Notes: generated from the sequence alone by a model not told the origin. A stretch of 64,000 bases of DNA from CAVTYH01 sp963773875 (GCA_963773875.1 CAVZCV010000019.1:248001-312000); one strand, 5' to 3'. Shown: positions 17,274-26,654, counted from the stretch's first letter. Numbers and translations: made by a program.

Positions 17274-18008
17274 TCACTTCTTTTCGGATTCCAGCGCATC
17301 CGGACCCGCCTTGTAGTGAGCGGCAACTTCGGCGGCAGTCAAAGCCGTATCGAAGATCCGCAGTTCGTCGATCGAGCCAGTAAAGCCCGCGTCGGTATCG
17401 AAGATCGATCGGCCCAGCCAGTGGTTGTTCCCTTTGACGTTTTCCAGCGTGTGATCTTCGAGCGGCTCCGCGCCGCCGTTGGGCTTGCCATCGACGAACA
17501 GCTTCAGCGATTTGCTCTTGGCATCGATCACGAGCGCGACCATGTGCGGCTTGCCATTATTCAAGTGTTCGTCGGAACGCAGGGTTGTCTCATCGCCGAA
17601 ATCGTTGCTGGAAATGGCCGTGCGCGCCAGTTCGCTGCCTTCATCGGGCGTCAGAAACACATAACCTTGGCCACGCTGCCCGAAATCGAACACGCGCGAA
17701 TAGGCGCCGTCGCTCGTGGCAGTGAACCAAACTTCGATCGTGCTGCTGCCCGACTTGGGCAAAATTCGCTCGCTGAAGCTGAGATAGGAGAGCGTTGTAT
17801 CTTCGCTGGTTTTTCCGGTGTTGTCGAGCACGAGTTTATCGCCGGCAACTTTCGCTTTGCCCTGCAGCTTGCCATTCACTTTGCCGACCGAATCGTCGGC
17901 CTTGCCGTCTTTGAAGCTGTAGCGATGCGTGATTTCCGCGCGCGCCACCGCGGCGGTCAAGAGCGCGAAAAATGCAATGAGACAGACGAAGCGGTTCAGC
18001 GTTTGCAT
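17274..18008 (-). CDS. Exported LamG-like (concanavalin-fold) protein
   Basis: The ATG at 18008 has AGGAG eight bases upstream and starts a signal peptide (NRFVCLIAFFALLTAAVARA). The 244-residue product is a single LamG/laminin-type jelly roll: HRYSFKDGKADDSVGKVNGK at the start, STIEVWFTATSDG, then NHWLGRSIFDTDAGFTGSID, ELRIFDTALTAAEVAAHY and a short charged tail. This ending is the hallmark of LamG domains in planctomycete exported proteins, which bind carbohydrate or act as spacers. It has no attached catalytic domain. The frame is open upstream to 18383, but the signal peptide and ribosome site settle the start. Confidence 0.82.
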   Translation of the reverse strand: MQTLNRFVCLIAFFALLTAAVARAEITHRYSFKDGKADDSVGKVNGKLQGKAKVAGDKLVLDNTGKTSEDTTLSYLSFSERILPKSGSSTIEVWFTATSDGAYSRVFDFGQRGQGYVFLTPDEGSELARTAISSNDFGDETTLRSDEHLNNGKPHMVALVIDAKSKSLKLFVDGKPNGGAEPLEDHTLENVKGNNHWLGRSIFDTDAGFTGSIDELRIFDTALTAAEVAAHYKAGPDALESEKK

Positions 18009-18171
18009 AGCGGTCTCCTGAACGTGGGGGTGAATCCGGTTGCGCGACCTGACAACAATGGAAATGATCTTAGCCAAGGTGTATGCACTTGCAAGGGTCG
18101 ACTGAGTGCGGGGTTGGCGCAGAGAAAAGACCCCCGGATATTGGTTTTCGGGGAACAAAGGAGGGAACGCG

Positions 18172-20089
18172 ATGGAAAGTGATGAGCGGCACTCTGCGTC
18201 GGCTGACGGTTTAACGATATCACCGTCGCTCGATTTCGTGATCGACGCTTCACAGGCTCCGGTCGAAGCGCCGGTCATCGACCGACGCATCGTTTGGATG
18301 TGCGGCCTGGCGATCGGGCTTGGCCTGGTAGCCGCGGTGGTCGCCAAAGTGCTTGTGAGCCTCATCGCCCTGGTGACCAACATTTCGTTCTATGGCAGGC
18401 TGTCGCTCGAATTTGTCAGTCCGGCGGACAATCACTTAGGAACGTGGGCGATTGTAGTGCCAATGGTGGGCGGGCTAATCGTCGGGCTGATGGCGCGATT
18501 CGGTTCGAAGGCCATTCGCGGGCACGGCATTCCCGAGGCGATGGAACAGGTGCTCACCAACCGCAGCCGCATTCCAGCCCGGCTGACGTTTTTGAAGCCG
18601 CTTTCGGCGGCGATTTCGATCGGCACGGGCGGGCCCTTTGGTGCAGAAGGACCAATCATCGCGACCGGCGGAGCGCTGGGGTCACTCATCGGCCAGGTGA
18701 TGCACACAACGCCGAGCGAGCGCAAGACGCTGTTGGCGGCGGGAGCGGCAGCCGGCATGGCGGCGACATTCGGTAGTCCAGTGTCGGCCGTGCTACTGGC
18801 CATCGAGCTGCTGCTGTTCGAGTTTCGACCGCGATCGATCATCCCGGTGGCGCTGGGCAGCGCCGCAGCCGCGGGCATGCGATTGTTGATCGAAGGCAAC
18901 GCCAACCCCGTGTTTCCGATGCCGAACATCGACTCGGCCGGCATGGCCGCACTCGCGTTTTACGTTCTGCTTGGCGCGGTGATGGGCGTGGCGGCCGCGG
19001 CCGTGACACGCATGGTGTACGCCTTGGAAGATGCATTCGAGCGATTGCCAATTCATTGGATGTGGTGGCCGACACTAGGTGCACTGGTGGTCGGTGTGGT
19101 CGGATATTTTACGCCGCGCACGCTCGGCGTGGGTTACGACAACATCACGGCGATCATCTCCAATAGCTGGACGACGCAGTTTATTGCCGTGCTATTCGTG
19201 ATGAAATTTATTTCCTGGTCGGTATCGCTCAGCAGCGGAACTTCGGGCGGAACGCTCGCGCCGCTGTTTACGATTGGCGGCGGCATGGGGCACGTCATCG
19301 GCGCGATCGCCGCTACGGCGCTGCCTGCGGCGCACATCGACGTGCGTGTTGCAGCACTCGTGGGCATGGCGGCGATGTTTGCCGGGGCATCGCGGGCGCT
19401 GATTGGCATCGGTTGTCTTCGCATTCGAAACAACGCTGCAGCCGTTGAGCCTTTTGCCGCTGCTGGGCGGTTGTGCGGCAAGTTATTTGGTGTCGATGCT
19501 CGTCATGAAGCACTCCATCATGACCGAAAAGATTGCCCGCCGCGGCGTTGCCACCCCGCACGATTACGCCGCCGATCCGCTAGCGCAAGTTACGGTCGGC
19601 GAAGTTGCCTCGAAGCCGGTGGTAACGCTGCTGGCCACGCAAACCGTGAGCGAAGTCCGGCAGTGGCTCGCGATCGACGGGCCTGATGCAAATCACCAGG
19701 GCTTTCCGATTGTCGATCTGCAGGGAAACCTGACTGGCGTCCTCACACGGCGCGATTTGTTCGGCCCACGCGCCGATGCCGCCAAAACGGTGGCCGAAGT
19801 TGTTACTCGCCTTCCGCGATTTGTCTATGAAGATTGCAGTGTCCGCCAGGCAACCGATCATATGGTCCGCCACGGCATCGGACGTTTGCCGGTACTGTCG
19901 ATCGCCAAGCCACCGCGAGTGGTCGGCATTGTGACCCGCAGCGATATCCTTTCCGTCTATCGCCGCGGACTCGATGAATCGGCCTTCGAAGCTCCCACGC
20001 TGAAACTCCCTCGCTTCCGCGTCACTAGAACGAGCGATTCTGGCAAGCTGCCTGAGCAACAAACGACCGATAGCAAGGTGGCAAAATGA
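18172..20089 (+). CDS. ClC chloride channel/transporter with C-terminal CBS domains (one frame break)
   Basis: The repaired protein has about 638 residues. The ClC selectivity motifs are recognisable: GHGIPEAM (for GSGIP), GGPFGAEGPI (G(K/R)EGP position, gating Glu kept) and SGTSGGTLAP (GxFxP position). About ten membrane helices follow from residue 43. At about 19395-19400, after ASRAL, one extra base shifts the frame; it resumes ASVVFAFETTLQPLSLLPLL. Two CBS domains occupy about residues 480-610 (VTLLATQTVSEVRQWL; RFVYEDCSVRQATDHMVRHG). Start ATG at 18172 has GGAGGG upstream. The LamG-like gene is divergent. Chloride or fluoride selectivity cannot be told. Confidence 0.87.
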
Positions 20090-20310
20090 GCGTAATCCGC
20101 AAACTCATGCGCATCTTCACACGCTCCGCTGAGAAAGTCTGCGGCCTGTACCGGTTGAACCGCATAATCTCAATTTCTGCAATCCACCGGCGGGGACAGG
20201 TCGAACCAATTATTGCGATCGTGCCGGATTGTTTCGCAGTGCCGGTTTTTGCCGCAATGCCGATCGTTCCGCGTTTCCGCAATACAACAATCGATGCGAG
20301 GGCAGCGGTT
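20090..20310. other. Spacer before the BBP7 gene
   Basis: A 221-base gap. The BBP7 frame is open through it, but the translation lacks a signal peptide, so I treat it as untranslated leader or promoter region. No clear promoter hexamers were found. Confidence 0.35.
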
Positions 20311-22233
20311 ATGAGCGCTAGTTCGATCACAAAGACTTTACTCGCCGGGATGTATTTGGCATTCGCCGGTGCCATGTTCGCGGCTGACGCCGATAGCAGC
20401 GGCAATCGTGCTAGCGTCGATCGCGGTGGAGATCATGCGGTCGCCGTGCAAGTCGATAAGGCGGCTGCAATGGCGATCCTGTACGGGCCGATTGACCAGG
20501 CCGCCGTATCGCAATTGACCTCGCAAACCGCCATACCCTGCACGCTGACGCTCTCTGCAGATAATCCGGCGCTTGCTAAACAAGCAGCCCCGCATATGGA
20601 ACCGGGCAAATCGGCCGAGTTGGCCGCTGCCAAGGCAACCGCCCAGGCTGCGACGACTCCGCAAGTTATACCGCCAGCGGGATCGCCAGCAGTCGTGCAA
20701 ACAGCAGCATTGCAGCCAGTCGTCGAGGCCGCGCCATTGCAGGCGGTTCCGACTTCGGCAACTGAACCCGTCGTGCAAGCGGCGACATCCAGGCCGCTTC
20801 CGCCGGCGACAGCAGGCAGGCCGGCCGGCCAGGTCGGACCATCCGTTCGCACGGCTTCGCGATCGGCGCCGTCCACTTCATCCAATGCAGGAAACTCCAG
20901 TTCCATTGCGGCCCAACCGCCATCCGCGGCTTCCTCGTCCTCAATGGCTCCCGCCCAGCGAACCGTTGGTGCGGTGGTTGAAAATCCACCATACTCGACA
21001 CTCACCGCACCCTGTGCAGTCGCCGAATGCGGCATCAATAAATCGGGAGCCGGCTGCGCCTCGGGCACATGCAACTCGTGCGGCCAATGCAACGAATGCG
21101 AAAGCTGCTTTGGAAATTGCTGCAAATGCGGTCCGCAAGGGAATGTCTGGTTCCGCGATGAGTACGTCGGCTGGTGGGCACAAGGCGGCCTGACACCGGC
21201 GCTGGTTAACAGCAGCACCACCGGCTCGCTGCCGGGAAATGTCACACTCTACGGCAATACGACTTACAATAACGATTACCGCAGCGGCGATTGGGTTCAA
21301 GGCGGCATGTGGCTCGATTGCTGCCATACTCATGGCATTCAAGGCGATTACTTTTTCGTCGGTCGCCAATCATCGCCGTTCTTCGCCAGCAGCGATGGCG
21401 ACCCAATTCTCACGCGTCCGTTTACTGATGCCACTACCGGCTTGCCGGCGGAAGAACTGATCGCGGTGCCGGGCATCGTTGTGGGCAACATCAGCATCGA
21501 CAATCACAATTCACTGCAAGGCGCCGGTGTCTTGGGGCGTTGCAATTTGTGCTGCTGCTGCGATTGCTGTGACAAAAGCAAATGGTGCGACGACTGCTGC
21601 TGGAACGGCGAGAATTGCTGCCGCACGGATTTTGTGTATGGCTTCCGCTATTACAACTTCGCCGACAACTTGGGCATTCGGGAGGGGCTCACATCAATCG
21701 ATCCGACGAGTGGCGTTCCTATTGGCACGCAGTTTGATATTAGCGACAGCTTCGTTACCCAGAACAATTTCTATGGCGGCGAGTTCGGCATCATCCGCCA
21801 GCGCTACAAAGGGCGCTGGATGACTGAAACGACCGCGAAAGTCGCGCTCGGCGATATGGATTCTATTGTGTGGATCAATGGCAGCACCGTGGTCAGTTTT
21901 CCTGGGCAGACGACTGCGTTCAATCGAGGCGGACTATTGGCCCTGGACAGCAACATTGGTCGGCACGAACACAACGCATTTGTCGCCATTCCGCAAATCA
22001 ATTTCCGGATCGGGTATCGCCCCACGGAACGATTGACTCTCTTGGCCGGCTACACGTTCATGTACTTCAGCCAGATTGGCCGGGCGGCAGATCAGATCGA
22101 TACCACGATCAATCCGCAGCTGATCCCACCGGTCACTCCGCCAGTTACTGGTCCGCTGCGTCCGGCGTTCAACTTCCATCCATCCGACCTGGTGCTGCAA
22201 GGAATCACGTTGGGCGCCGAGTACAGCTTTTAG
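20311..22233 (+). CDS. BBP7-type outer-membrane beta-barrel protein, Cys-rich
   Basis: 640 residues from ATG at 20311, with GAGGG eight bases upstream and a signal peptide (TKTLLAGMYLAFAGAMFAAD). Residues 60-230 are low-complexity Ala/Pro/Gln/Ser. A Cys cluster follows (CASGTCNSCGQCNECESC, later CFGNCCKC), then WFRDEYVGWWAQGGLTPALV, the start of the planctomycete BBP7 family. A second cluster lies near 21541-21625 (CNLCCCCDCCDKSKWC). The C-terminal half is built of alternating strands (FVYGFRYYNFADNL, RPTERLTLLAGYTFMYFSQI) and ends GAEYSF, with the terminal Phe of outer-membrane barrels. Substrate unknown. The first cluster could cross-link the protein in the envelope. Confidence 0.82.
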   Translation: MSASSITKTLLAGMYLAFAGAMFAADADSSGNRASVDRGGDHAVAVQVDKAAAMAILYGPIDQAAVSQLTSQTAIPCTLTLSADNPALAKQAAPHMEPGKSAELAAAKATAQAATTPQVIPPAGSPAVVQTAALQPVVEAAPLQAVPTSATEPVVQAATSRPLPPATAGRPAGQVGPSVRTASRSAPSTSSNAGNSSSIAAQPPSAASSSSMAPAQRTVGAVVENPPYSTLTAPCAVAECGINKSGAGCASGTCNSCGQCNECESCFGNCCKCGPQGNVWFRDEYVGWWAQGGLTPALVNSSTTGSLPGNVTLYGNTTYNNDYRSGDWVQGGMWLDCCHTHGIQGDYFFVGRQSSPFFASSDGDPILTRPFTDATTGLPAEELIAVPGIVVGNISIDNHNSLQGAGVLGRCNLCCCCDCCDKSKWCDDCCWNGENCCRTDFVYGFRYYNFADNLGIREGLTSIDPTSGVPIGTQFDISDSFVTQNNFYGGEFGIIRQRYKGRWMTETTAKVALGDMDSIVWINGSTVVSFPGQTTAFNRGGLLALDSNIGRHEHNAFVAIPQINFRIGYRPTERLTLLAGYTFMYFSQIGRAADQIDTTINPQLIPPVTPPVTGPLRPAFNFHPSDLVLQGITLGAEYSF

Positions 22234-22709
22234 GGCCGGCGGTTTTAGGGCGACCCTCACTCGGTCATCCGAAAATGCACCACACAAATTGGGAAAGTGC
22301 ATCTCATTTCGAGACTGCCGATTTGGCAATTTCGGACTTCTGGGGTCGCTCTACTTGCCGAATCCGGAGCCGGCCTCCTAGCTAGTTTCCGCGTAGCATG
22401 GCGACTTAAAGCATTCAGTTGCCAGCACTTGCAACGCTAATCGAGTTGCGAGATTGGCAGCAGCCGAAGCTCGAACGCCTGACAGGCACACCGGTTGCGA
22501 CTCTTCTGGTCGCAATCTTCAGACTAGGCCAACGCAAAGCACCGTTATTCTCGTCATTTCCTTATCTCGTAACGCTTTGCCTGCCGGTCGGACACAAGGT
22601 AAATGCCATGTATAATGCTCACGCGTTAACGCCGAAGCTGGGAGTCTTCGCGAGTTTGGGTTCAGGCTCCTCTCGGTCCCGAACTCTTGCAAAATCGGCC
22701 CGTATAGAA
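22234..22709. other. Gap upstream of the first ECF sigma gene
   Basis: 476 bases. It contains a 7-bp hairpin (TTGCGAC at 22495-22501, GTCGCAA at 22509-22515) and a perfect -10 hexamer at 22611. The sigma frame is open through part of it, but the protein-like sequence begins only near 22710. Confidence 0.4.
22589..22616 (+). promoter_or_regulatory. Possible promoter of the ECF sigma operon
   Basis: A perfect TATAAT lies at 22611-22616. The best -35 at suitable spacing is CGGACA (22589-22594, 16-base gap), a partial match to TTGACA. The predicted start would give about 90 bases of leader before ATG 22710. The weak -35 could mean an alternative sigma or none. Confidence 0.35.
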
Positions 22710-23366
22710 ATGAGTAGTGCCACTCGCGGACAAAGCGAATCGGGCGCTCCGGCTCAGGCATGGTCGCAGCAGACCGATGAGGAATTGCTGCTCGATTACC
22801 GCCTGCATCATGAAAGGCGCGCATTTGAGGAATTGGTTCATCGCTACGAACGCGAACTCTATAGCTACTTGCGCCGCTACTTAGCAGACGCCACGCTGGC
22901 CGAAGACGTGTTCCAAGCGACGTTTCTTCAATTGCACCTGAAGGCGGAGCAGTTCGAAGAAGGACGCAAAGTTCGGCCGTGGCTCTACACGATTGCCACC
23001 AATCAGGCGATCGATGCCCAGAGGCGTAACAAGCGCCATAAGATGGTTAGTTTGGATCGCCGCGGCTCGACAGAAACCGCTCGCGATGATGTCGGTTCTT
23101 TGATTGAACTGTTGACCAGCAAAGAGCCAGGCGCCGCCACGAACCTGGATGCGGAAGAACGCCGAAAATGGATTCAAAAAGCGGTGAACGATTTACCCGA
23201 GGCACTACGCCAAGCGGTGTTATTAGTTTACTACCAGGGATTGAAATATCGAGAAGCCGCCGATGTGCTGGAAATTCCCGTGGGAACTGTAAAGAGCCGC
23301 ATGCATGCAGCTCTGTTGAAATTAAACGAAGCTTGGACTCAAACCCATCCGACAGATCATGAGTAA
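22710..23366 (+). CDS. ECF-family RNA polymerase sigma factor
   Basis: 218 residues. Region 2 reads RAFEELVHRYERELYSYLRR, then DATLAEDVFQATFLQLHLKA and RPWLYTIATNQAIDAQRR. Region 4 reads LPEALRQAVLLVYYQGLKYR, EAADVLEIPVGTVKSRMHAA. It directs core polymerase to specific promoters. The gene overlaps the next ORF by eight bases (ATGAGTAA), the standard sigma/anti-sigma arrangement. Start ATG at 22710 lacks a good ribosome site; an ATG at 22608 would overlap the -10 element. Confidence 0.9.
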   Translation: MSSATRGQSESGAPAQAWSQQTDEELLLDYRLHHERRAFEELVHRYERELYSYLRRYLADATLAEDVFQATFLQLHLKAEQFEEGRKVRPWLYTIATNQAIDAQRRNKRHKMVSLDRRGSTETARDDVGSLIELLTSKEPGAATNLDAEERRKWIQKAVNDLPEALRQAVLLVYYQGLKYREAADVLEIPVGTVKSRMHAALLKLNEAWTQTHPTDHE

Positions 23367-24300
23367 TCCGTTGCGTGAGCATTTAGTGGGATATCTGCTG
23401 AATGCCGTTGAGGCTGATGAGCACAAGGTGATTGAGAAACAGTTGGCCCGGGACGGAGGCTTGCGGCAGGACGTTCAACTACTGCAGCGGAGTTTGGAAC
23501 CGTTGGCGGTTGACCAAGGTCACCACGACGCGCCAGTCGGGCTTGCGCAGCGATGTTGCCAGTATGTTTATTCGCGAACGGAAATCATGCCCGTCGCACT
23601 TTCTCCCGCCGGCACGATTGGCGGCACTGTAAATCGCCGGCGTTGGTCGTGGCTTGATCTTTCAGTCGCCGGCGCCATTGCAGTCGCAGTCGCGGTGCTT
23701 TTAGTGCCGGCGATCTATCAAAGCAGTGCTCACGCGCGGCTACTCGCTTGCCAGAATAATTTGAAAGACATCGGATATGCGACCGCTTCGTATAGCGATC
23801 GGAACGGCGGATATTATCCGATTGCTGAACCCGGCGATCCTGCCGGTTCGTGGGCGCCGCAGCTCGTCGGCGATGGCTATTTGACCAATGCCGATCGGTC
23901 GCTAATTTGCCCCTCGTCGAAGTTGGCCGATGACCGGCAGTTTCGCGTGCTGAAGCCTGCGGAACTGAAAGAATTGAAGAACCGGCTAAGTCCGGCAGAG
24001 TTCGCGGCAGTCCTCGACAAGCTAAGCGGCAGTTATGGCGAAACGCTCGGCTATACTACTGATGATGGCAAAACGTACCAGCGGCAGCGAATGCAGCATC
24101 GTCATGGCTTCGTGATTGCGTCGGATTTGCCGGGTGAACACGCAGCCAACAGCCCTAACCATGGCGGCCGCGGACAGAACGTCGTGTTTGAAGACGGCAG
24201 CGTCGCTCACCTTCCTAGTGCAGTTACCGCTGGCGGCGACAATATCTTTCTGAACGATATGGGCCAGGTTGCTCCGGCGCAAACGAAAACGATGCCGTGA
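23359..24300 (+). CDS. Anti-sigma-like membrane protein with DUF1559-like exported domain
   Basis: 313 residues. The N-terminal 75 residues (NPLREHLVGYLLNAVEADEH, then KVIEKQLARDGGLRQDVQLL) are soluble and look like an anti-sigma/zinc-finger-related helix bundle, without the HxxxCxxC zinc motif. One membrane helix follows (LDLSVAGAIAVAVAVLLVPA). Outside it, LLACQNNLKDIGYATASYSD resembles the CxNNLKQIG element of DUF1559 pseudopilins, and the C-terminus has HGGRGQNVVFEDGSVAHLPS, close to the H-X9-DG motif (here ten residues). The eight-base overlap with the sigma gene supports an anti-sigma role: the outside domain would sense and the inside helix would hold sigma. Confidence 0.7.
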   Translation: MSNPLREHLVGYLLNAVEADEHKVIEKQLARDGGLRQDVQLLQRSLEPLAVDQGHHDAPVGLAQRCCQYVYSRTEIMPVALSPAGTIGGTVNRRRWSWLDLSVAGAIAVAVAVLLVPAIYQSSAHARLLACQNNLKDIGYATASYSDRNGGYYPIAEPGDPAGSWAPQLVGDGYLTNADRSLICPSSKLADDRQFRVLKPAELKELKNRLSPAEFAAVLDKLSGSYGETLGYTTDDGKTYQRQRMQHRHGFVIASDLPGEHAANSPNHGGRGQNVVFEDGSVAHLPSAVTAGGDNIFLNDMGQVAPAQTKTMP

Positions 24301-24656
24301 TTGTTAACGCCGGTTACCACCGGTAAATGACGTAGGGTTTCAACACGCAGTCCGCTGATGTTGCACGCTCGCAACATCGACTAACCCTGCATTGGGGGCT
24401 AGTAAACCTTGCCTGGATTTGCTGCAAGTGATTGTTGCAGCGACACTTCTCTACAGGTCAGCCAAGAATCGACGGCTGACCGCGACGTTGTTGGCATTCG
24501 GCTTGCAATTCTCCCTGAGCATCTCTCCGCGGTTCTCCCCCGATCCGCTTTGCCGCACGCGACGAGAAGAGCCTTCTTCCCCCAGGGCTCTTCCGTCGCC
24601 GCGGCAACTAAGCAGGTCCGCTCCCTTCGATTTTGTTCGTGGAAAACGTTATCCAC
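24301..24656. other. Gap with two strong hairpins
   Basis: 356 bases. GATGTTGC (24357-24364) and GCAACATC (24371-24378) form an 8-bp hairpin with a six-base loop about 55 bases after the anti-sigma stop, without a T-tract. A larger hairpin is at 24560-24598. A single perfect DnaA-box-like TTATCCACA lies at 24649-24657. No gene is supported. Confidence 0.45.
24560..24598. promoter_or_regulatory. 13-bp hairpin upstream of the 24.66-kb gene
   Basis: CGACG-A-GAAGAGCC (24560-24573) pairs with GGCTCTTC-CGTCG (24586-24598), leaving one bulged A and a 12-base loop. It lies about 60 bases before the next ATG and has no T-tract, so a leader RNA structure or a DNA-binding palindrome is more likely than a terminator. 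Confidence 0.45.
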
Positions 24657-25460
24657 ATGCACATCCGCGAATCTGTTGAGCTGTCCGCTTTCGTTGTAAC
24701 GGAAAAGGACGCGCTGCTGAGCCCAGCGAATGGCATTTCTACACGCGCGCTCACACAGTATTGGACCGCCTCGCGCTGCCGCATCGATCGCTGGGCACGC
24801 GTATTGCAACTTGCCCGACGGCCATCGATGCTCAACATTTGTCGTTTTCGCAACATCATTCTCGCGATAGCCGAGGAAATCATTATCGGCGAGATGCTCG
24901 CTCGAGTGTGGGCGGCAGCGTTGACAATTTATGACGCGGCATGCGGATCACCCGAGTATCAACCAGTCGCAATAAATGTGCTGGGGCGACATCTGGAGAT
25001 ATCGAACTGCTTGTTGCGAATTTTGGCCGACGACGGTGTATTTTCACCAACCGAACGCCAAGCACTTCAGCGACTCAGTCGTTCGACGGAACGCTGGACC
25101 GATCTGTTGCTTGGTCACCTGGGTGCGCCAGAGCGTACGATGGCATTTGTGCATGAAGCGGACTGCGTCGCCGATTTTGCCGACGATTTAACACGCGAAC
25201 AGCCTGCATCGCTTCACTGCCAAAAATGGTCGCTGATTCATTCTTCGATGCGAGCGTCGTATAAAGAACCACTATCGGATTGCTCAGCGAATCCGGATCT
25301 CAACAGCCGCATTGCAAGCTCGATCCTCGCTTGCTTTCCCGTTGAGGCGTTCGATACCTCGCTGACATATCACACTCTGTGGCTGCACTGGCTCTCCATG
25401 TCGGCCTTGGAAATGCAAAATCTAGTAGCGGAATTGCTTGAAGACGGCCTGCGGCAGTAA
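24657..25460 (+). CDS. Conserved-looking helical protein, unknown function
   Basis: 267 residues from ATG at 24657 (a TTG at 24633 is also possible). It is mostly helical and soluble, with GISTRALTQYWTASRCRIDR, WARVLQ, then EEIIIGEMLARVWAAALTIY, STERWTDLLLGHLG and a C-terminal TYHTLWLHWLSMSALEMQNL. I recall similar Trp/Arg-rich proteins in planctomycetes but know no function. It sits between a sigma/anti-sigma pair and a DUF1559 pseudopilin. Confidence 0.65.
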   Translation: MHIRESVELSAFVVTEKDALLSPANGISTRALTQYWTASRCRIDRWARVLQLARRPSMLNICRFRNIILAIAEEIIIGEMLARVWAAALTIYDAACGSPEYQPVAINVLGRHLEISNCLLRILADDGVFSPTERQALQRLSRSTERWTDLLLGHLGAPERTMAFVHEADCVADFADDLTREQPASLHCQKWSLIHSSMRASYKEPLSDCSANPDLNSRIASSILACFPVEAFDTSLTYHTLWLHWLSMSALEMQNLVAELLEDGLRQ

Positions 25461-25504
25461 GCTGCAATTGCGGCCCCGGATCTGCCTATCTGCCACATTG
25501 CCGG

Positions 25505-26605
25505 TCACTCAAAACCGGATGCTCGATTGTGGAACCGGCGGTGTACCAGCAAGTCAACGCCCAATGGCAACAGGTGCACAGAGCCATCGCAGTAGACCAT
25601 GTTAAAGCCGGTCTGATGCGCGCTGCCCCACATATTGTCTTCATACAACTGAGTAGTGGTGTCGGCACTCGCCGACGGCATATCGTGCTGCGGCGGAATT
25701 GGCGAGGGAGTGAGCGGCGTGGGTGCCGGTTTGCCTCGATAATTAATACCGGCGGTGCGGAAAAGATCGTTGTCCCAGCCACTCCAGTGCCAGCCGTTAT
25801 CGCCCGGATCGTCGCCTGAAAAATACCGATCTTGATACAAGAACTTTTCGCCCACAAGATATTTTCGCGAGAGACCGTCGGTTATTTGGCGATTAGAAAT
25901 AGCACTTTGATAGTAAGAGATGCCCGTAGAATAACCGCGGGACATTGGATCATCTGTTCGATCAAATGCAAATTTCACGTCATTCATTTGACCAACGCCT
26001 TGCGGCGTGGCCAGTTCCCCGTTAAAGATCTGATCCCCTGCGTTTGCGCAATAGTCGCCACGCGATACATTCTGCGTACTTCGCAAATTAATGTTGGCGT
26101 ATGAGGCCGATTGTTGAGTGAAAACAAATAGCGCTGTCTGCCCGCGTCGTGAAGGGCATAAGAAAATGGAAACCGCCGATTGCGCCGCATCGGCCAGCGC
26201 GTCCCGCTTGTCGGTCGCGCTGCCGTACGGCAAGCCTTTGCCGATGTCGTGAAGCGAACGTTCCTCCATGAACGGCAAAATGTTATAAGCCCATCCACCC
26301 GGCTGCCGCCTGTCGAAGCCTTGATCGGGATCTCCGGCCCAGCGTGGTCCCCACCCGCCTGTCGGGAAAAAACCATGCGCACTGTTATGGCTATGACACG
26401 CGAGCCCAATTTGCTTTAAATGGTTCTGACACTCAAGCAGCCGCGCCGCTTCGCGGGCCGATTGAACCGCTGGCAGCAGTAGTGCGGTAAGAATTCCGAT
26501 AACCGCGATAACGACCAATAGCTCCACCAATGAGAACGCGAGCCGATTGCAAGCCGACGGCCGAACCGCACCTGATGCGCCGCAGTGAAGATGGGAGGAG
26601 CTCAT
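25505..26605 (-). CDS. DUF1559 pseudopilin-like protein
   Basis: 366 residues with the type IV prepilin N-terminus FSLVELLVVIAVIGILTALL (about residues 24-43) followed by LPAVQSAREAARLLECQNHL and KQIGLACHSHN, the DUF1559 hallmark. The C-terminus carries the H-X9-DG motif (HQTGFNMVYCDGSVHLLPLG). The N-terminal helix is cleaved by prepilin peptidase in true pilins. Planctomycetes have many DUF1559 proteins with unknown cargo. A hydrophilic 22-residue leader precedes the prepilin motif. It is convergent with the 24.66-kb gene. Confidence 0.9.
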   Translation of the reverse strand: MSSSHLHCGASGAVRPSACNRLAFSLVELLVVIAVIGILTALLLPAVQSAREAARLLECQNHLKQIGLACHSHNSAHGFFPTGGWGPRWAGDPDQGFDRRQPGGWAYNILPFMEERSLHDIGKGLPYGSATDKRDALADAAQSAVSIFLCPSRRGQTALFVFTQQSASYANINLRSTQNVSRGDYCANAGDQIFNGELATPQGVGQMNDVKFAFDRTDDPMSRGYSTGISYYQSAISNRQITDGLSRKYLVGEKFLYQDRYFSGDDPGDNGWHWSGWDNDLFRTAGINYRGKPAPTPLTPSPIPPQHDMPSASADTTTQLYEDNMWGSAHQTGFNMVYCDGSVHLLPLGVDLLVHRRFHNRASGFE

Positions 26606-26654
26606 GGCGTCTTTGATTCTGCAGTCGACGTGCGCCTATTGCAAGCGAAATGAG

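Noticed and set aside
16539..18182. Plus-strand open frame of 547 codons
   Set aside because: It covers the repeat-rich gap and the antisense of the LamG gene, which has its own signal peptide, ribosome site and family match. The translation is Arg/Ala-rich with no domain.
20086..20310. N-terminal extension of the BBP7 gene
   Set aside because: A signal peptide begins at the internal ATG 20311 with a good ribosome site; the upstream codons encode basic, non-exported sequence.
24649..24657. TTATCCACA as part of a replication origin
   Set aside because: It is one isolated DnaA-box match overlapping a start codon, without AT-rich unwinding sequence, clustered boxes or dnaA/dnaN nearby.
25529..25819. 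Plus-strand ORF over the DUF1559 gene
   Set aside because: It is antisense to a clear prepilin-type DUF1559 gene and shows no pattern of its own.
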